33,896 nucleotides of DNA, taken from positions 1 through 33,896 of the forward strand of contig CANHIY010000015.1 in the NCBI GenBank assembly GCA_947461175.1. Direction: 5' to 3'. Position numbers and translations under genes: made by a program. The notes under the pieces are model-generated. The model had not been told where the DNA came from, did no database searches, and saw nothing but the letters and a program-made list of their open reading frames with translations. Position 1 is the stretch's first letter. The number at the start of each line of letters is the position of its first letter. Shown here one piece after another: positions 31,816 through 33,896 of this stretch. The DNA is from Bacteriovoracaceae bacterium. Lineage in GTDB: Bacteria; Bdellovibrionota; Bacteriovoracia; Bacteriovoracales; Bacteriovoracaceae.

Positions 31816-33377
31816 ACAATGAACATTTAACGACTTCGGGGAAAATTATGAAGGATAAACACATAAGAAGATGGACTGAAAAGTATTCTGAACAAATTGA
31901 AGTTCGTCTTGAAAAACGAAAGAAACTAGAAGAAATGGGTTCAAGTCCCTATAAAAACGGTTTAAAGCCGAATACCACTTTTAAATATCTGGTCACTCAT
32001 TACGGGCATCTGACTAAAGAACAGATTGGAGAAACGCCTCGCTATCACATTGCCGCCCGAGTTTTAATGGTTCGTGACTTTGGTAAAGCTGCATTTTTAC
32101 AATGTGACGACGGAACAGAGAGATTTCAGCTGTATGTAAATAAGCAAGTCACCTCAGAAAAAGGATTTTCAGAGTATAAGCTTCTGGATTACGGAGATAT
32201 TGTTTATGCCGAGGGAGATGTATTTAAGACTATGAAGGGAGAGCTCGCTCTTAACGCCCGTGAACTAACGATTGTAACAAAGTCTATTCGTCCATTACCT
32301 GAAAAATTTCATGGACTAACAGATCAGGAATTGAAGTACCGTATGCGGTATGTGGATATGATCATGAATCCTGAAACTCGGGAGAAATTGAAAAAACGCT
32401 CTGAAATTATCCGCTACATCAGAGAGCATTTTTATAAAGCGGATTTTTTGGAAGTGGAAACACCCATGATGCATTCGATTGCCGGTGGGGCCGCAGCGAA
32501 GCCATTTAAAACTCACCATAATGCTTTAAATATGGAGCTCTTCATGCGGATTGCGCCTGAACTTCATTTAAAGCGTTTGATTGTCGGAGGCTATAATAAG
32601 GTTTTTGAAATGAACCGCTGTTTCCGTAATGAGGGTCTTTCACTAAAGCACAATCCCGAATTTACTTCCATAGAGTTTTACTGGGCCTATGCCACTTATC
32701 ATGACCTGATGGATTTTACCGAGAATCTTTTGACTGGGATTGCACGCGACGTGATTAAATCCGATATCGTGAGATTTGGCGAAAATGATATTAATCTTAA
32801 GGGGCCCTATGCTCGTTACACCATGAGGGAAGCCGTTGCTAAGTTTACTGATTCTTCATTGGATCAGGTGAGCGAGCGCTCTTATTTATTAGAACTTCTA
32901 AAAGAGACAGACCTTGATCAGAAAAAACTTCAAAAGACTTCCTGGGGAAAATTACTAGTTCATTGCTTTGAGGAACTGGTGGAGTCAAAACTTATTCAGC
33001 CAACTTTTATTACTGAATATCCTACGGAAGTTTCTCCTCTTTCCCGTCGTAATGATGAGAATCCTGATTTCGTAGATCGGTTCGAATTTTTTATGAATGG
33101 ATGGGAAGTGGCAAATGCTTTTTCTGAGTTGAATAATCCCACAGATCAGCTGGACCGTTTTGCTGATCAGGCCATGGCCAAAGAAGCAGGGGACGATGAA
33201 GCAACCGATGTTGATTATGATTTCGTCAGGGCACTTGAATACGGAATGCCTCCTACAGCTGGTCAGGGAATTGGAATTGATCGTTTGGTGATGATCTTGA
33301 CTGACAGTCATACTATCCGAGATGTGATTCTGTTTCCTCTTCTTAAAAAAGAACATTACTTCTCCGAAGAAGAGTAA
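31812..33377 (+). CDS. lysS: lysyl-tRNA synthetase, class II
   Basis: LysRS charges tRNA-Lys. The N-terminal OB-fold anticodon domain (about residues 75-175, with ARVLMVRDFGKAAFLQCDDG) is followed by the class II catalytic core: motif 2 at FEMNRCFRNEGLSLKHNPEF and motif 3 at GQGIGIDRLVMILTDSHTIR. At 521 residues it is of normal length. The ATG at 31812 overlaps the prfB stop and has AGGAGA upstream; a second ATG at 31848 with GGGGA is an alternative start that would remove 12 residues. The prfB-lysS pairing is common in bacteria. It is followed with a one-base overlap (TAATG) by a permease gene. Confidence 0.97.
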   Translation: MNNEHLTTSGKIMKDKHIRRWTEKYSEQIEVRLEKRKKLEEMGSSPYKNGLKPNTTFKYLVTHYGHLTKEQIGETPRYHIAARVLMVRDFGKAAFLQCDDGTERFQLYVNKQVTSEKGFSEYKLLDYGDIVYAEGDVFKTMKGELALNARELTIVTKSIRPLPEKFHGLTDQELKYRMRYVDMIMNPETREKLKKRSEIIRYIREHFYKADFLEVETPMMHSIAGGAAAKPFKTHHNALNMELFMRIAPELHLKRLIVGGYNKVFEMNRCFRNEGLSLKHNPEFTSIEFYWAYATYHDLMDFTENLLTGIARDVIKSDIVRFGENDINLKGPYARYTMREAVAKFTDSSLDQVSERSYLLELLKETDLDQKKLQKTSWGKLLVHCFEELVESKLIQPTFITEYPTEVSPLSRRNDENPDFVDRFEFFMNGWEVANAFSELNNPTDQLDRFADQAMAKEAGDDEATDVDYDFVRALEYGMPPTAGQGIGIDRLVMILTDSHTIRDVILFPLLKKEHYFSEEE

Positions 33378-33896
33378 TGCATTCCTATCTTTCTGTTCTT
33401 AAAATAGCTCTCCATGGTCGCTCAGCAAGTAAAATTTTGCTTGCGACCATTTTTAGCTTCACTTTCTCCATAGCTGTTATTTTATGTACTTTTGGTTTAA
33501 TGGATGGATTTGATTATCTTCTTAAATCAGGTCTTAGGCACTCTTCTGGTGATATTCTGGTCACAAACCGTAGAGGCTTTTTTTCAGTGACCCCCGAAAT
33601 TCTCAAAAAAATTTCCACCTTAAAACCATTATCAATTGCACCTGTTATTCAGTCGGAGGCTTTTTTGCTTTCTCATGATGTGAGTAAAGGAGTTGTTGTA
33701 AGGGGAATTGAGAGCCAGAATTTTTCGGACTCAACCGGGTTAAGAGTTTCTATTCCTGCAGGTGGAATCGCCTTAGGAAAAGAGCTTTCAGAACAACTTA
33801 AAATTAAGGTCAATGATACAGTTGCTCTCACTTTTGGAAGTGGTGGTGAAACCGCCTCAACCTTGCCCTTGATTCAAACCTTTTTGGTAAGTTCTA
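33377..33896 (+). CDS. LolC/LolE-type ABC transporter permease (3' end outside window)
   Basis: About 173 residues are present before the window ends, without a stop. The N-terminus has one long hydrophobic helix (about residues 19-42, LLATIFSFTFSIAVILCTFG), then the start of a periplasmic domain with RHSSGDILVTN and the later ALGKELSEQLKIKVNDTVAL, matching the LolC/LolE permease layout. Such proteins extract lipoproteins from the inner membrane for transport to the outer membrane. That would suit a genome rich in lipoproteins. The ATG shares one base with the lysS stop, so translation is coupled. Other FtsX/MacB-fold permeases are possible until the rest of the gene, and a LolD ATPase, are seen. 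Confidence 0.82.
   Translation, partial: MHSYLSVLKIALHGRSASKILLATIFSFTFSIAVILCTFGLMDGFDYLLKSGLRHSSGDILVTNRRGFFSVTPEILKKISTLKPLSIAPVIQSEAFLLSHDVSKGVVVRGIESQNFSDSTGLRVSIPAGGIALGKELSEQLKIKVNDTVALTFGSGGETASTLPLIQTFLVSS

Noticed and set aside
1-33896. CRISPR arrays, tRNA or rRNA genes, insertion sequences, prophage genes, att sites
   Set aside because: I looked for tandem spaced repeats, cloverleaf-type motifs, transposase or integrase signatures and found none.

Overview
The window is an AT-rich, gene-dense stretch of chromosome from a motile Gram-negative bacterium. A very similar gene set is familiar from the Bdellovibrio/Bacteriovorax-type predators: sheathed polar flagellum genes, many lineage-specific lipoproteins and secreted proteins, and a secreted subtilisin. 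That lineage is an inference from gene content and codon style; no rRNA is present to test it. I see no tRNA, rRNA, CRISPR array, insertion sequence or phage gene.

Layout. (1) 1-6191: the 3' part of uvrC; a small zinc-ribbon protein facing it; a divergent uracil-DNA-glycosylase-fold protein; an exported SpoIID-type transglycosylase followed by an Amidase_3 hydrolase; a lineage-specific lipoprotein on the minus strand; a four-helix membrane protein; and a DsbA-like lipoprotein that ends at a clear terminator (6212-6249). (2) 6364-18013: one co-directional flagellar cluster in the order fliL, fliM, fliN, fliO, fliP, fliQ, fliR, flhB, flhA, flhF, flhG, fliA. It has a near-consensus housekeeping promoter just before fliL and a 20-bp hairpin after fliA. 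It encodes switch proteins, the complete inner-membrane export gate, the polar-placement pair and the flagellar sigma factor. (3) 18169-22918: a transmembrane PAS/coiled-coil protein overlapping a RluA-type pseudouridine synthase, then a secreted Cys-rich protein. (4) 22915-24919: coaE and mazG on the minus strand, divergent from ybeY. (5) 24989-30537: a secreted S8 protease divergent from an outer-membrane barrel protein, whose gene overlaps that of a large lipoprotein carrying EF-hand-like loops. (6) 30660-33896: prfB with its autoregulatory +1 frameshift, lysS, and the start of a LolC/E-type permease, all touching or overlapping.

The most unusual signals are in the flagellar and envelope genes. 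FlhF has lost all recognisable GTPase motifs (P-loop Lys to Gln, no DTAG, no TKxD) while keeping its N- and C-terminal signatures. Its partner FlhG lacks both the signature lysine of the MinD-type Walker A motif and an N-terminal DQAxxLR activator motif, so the pair seems to have abandoned the GTPase switch together. FliO carries a long periplasmic AMIN-like extension. The barrel protein and the EF-hand-like lipoprotein are translationally coupled and look like an outer-membrane complex of unknown function. The PAS membrane protein has no recognised output domain and overlaps an RNA-modifying enzyme.
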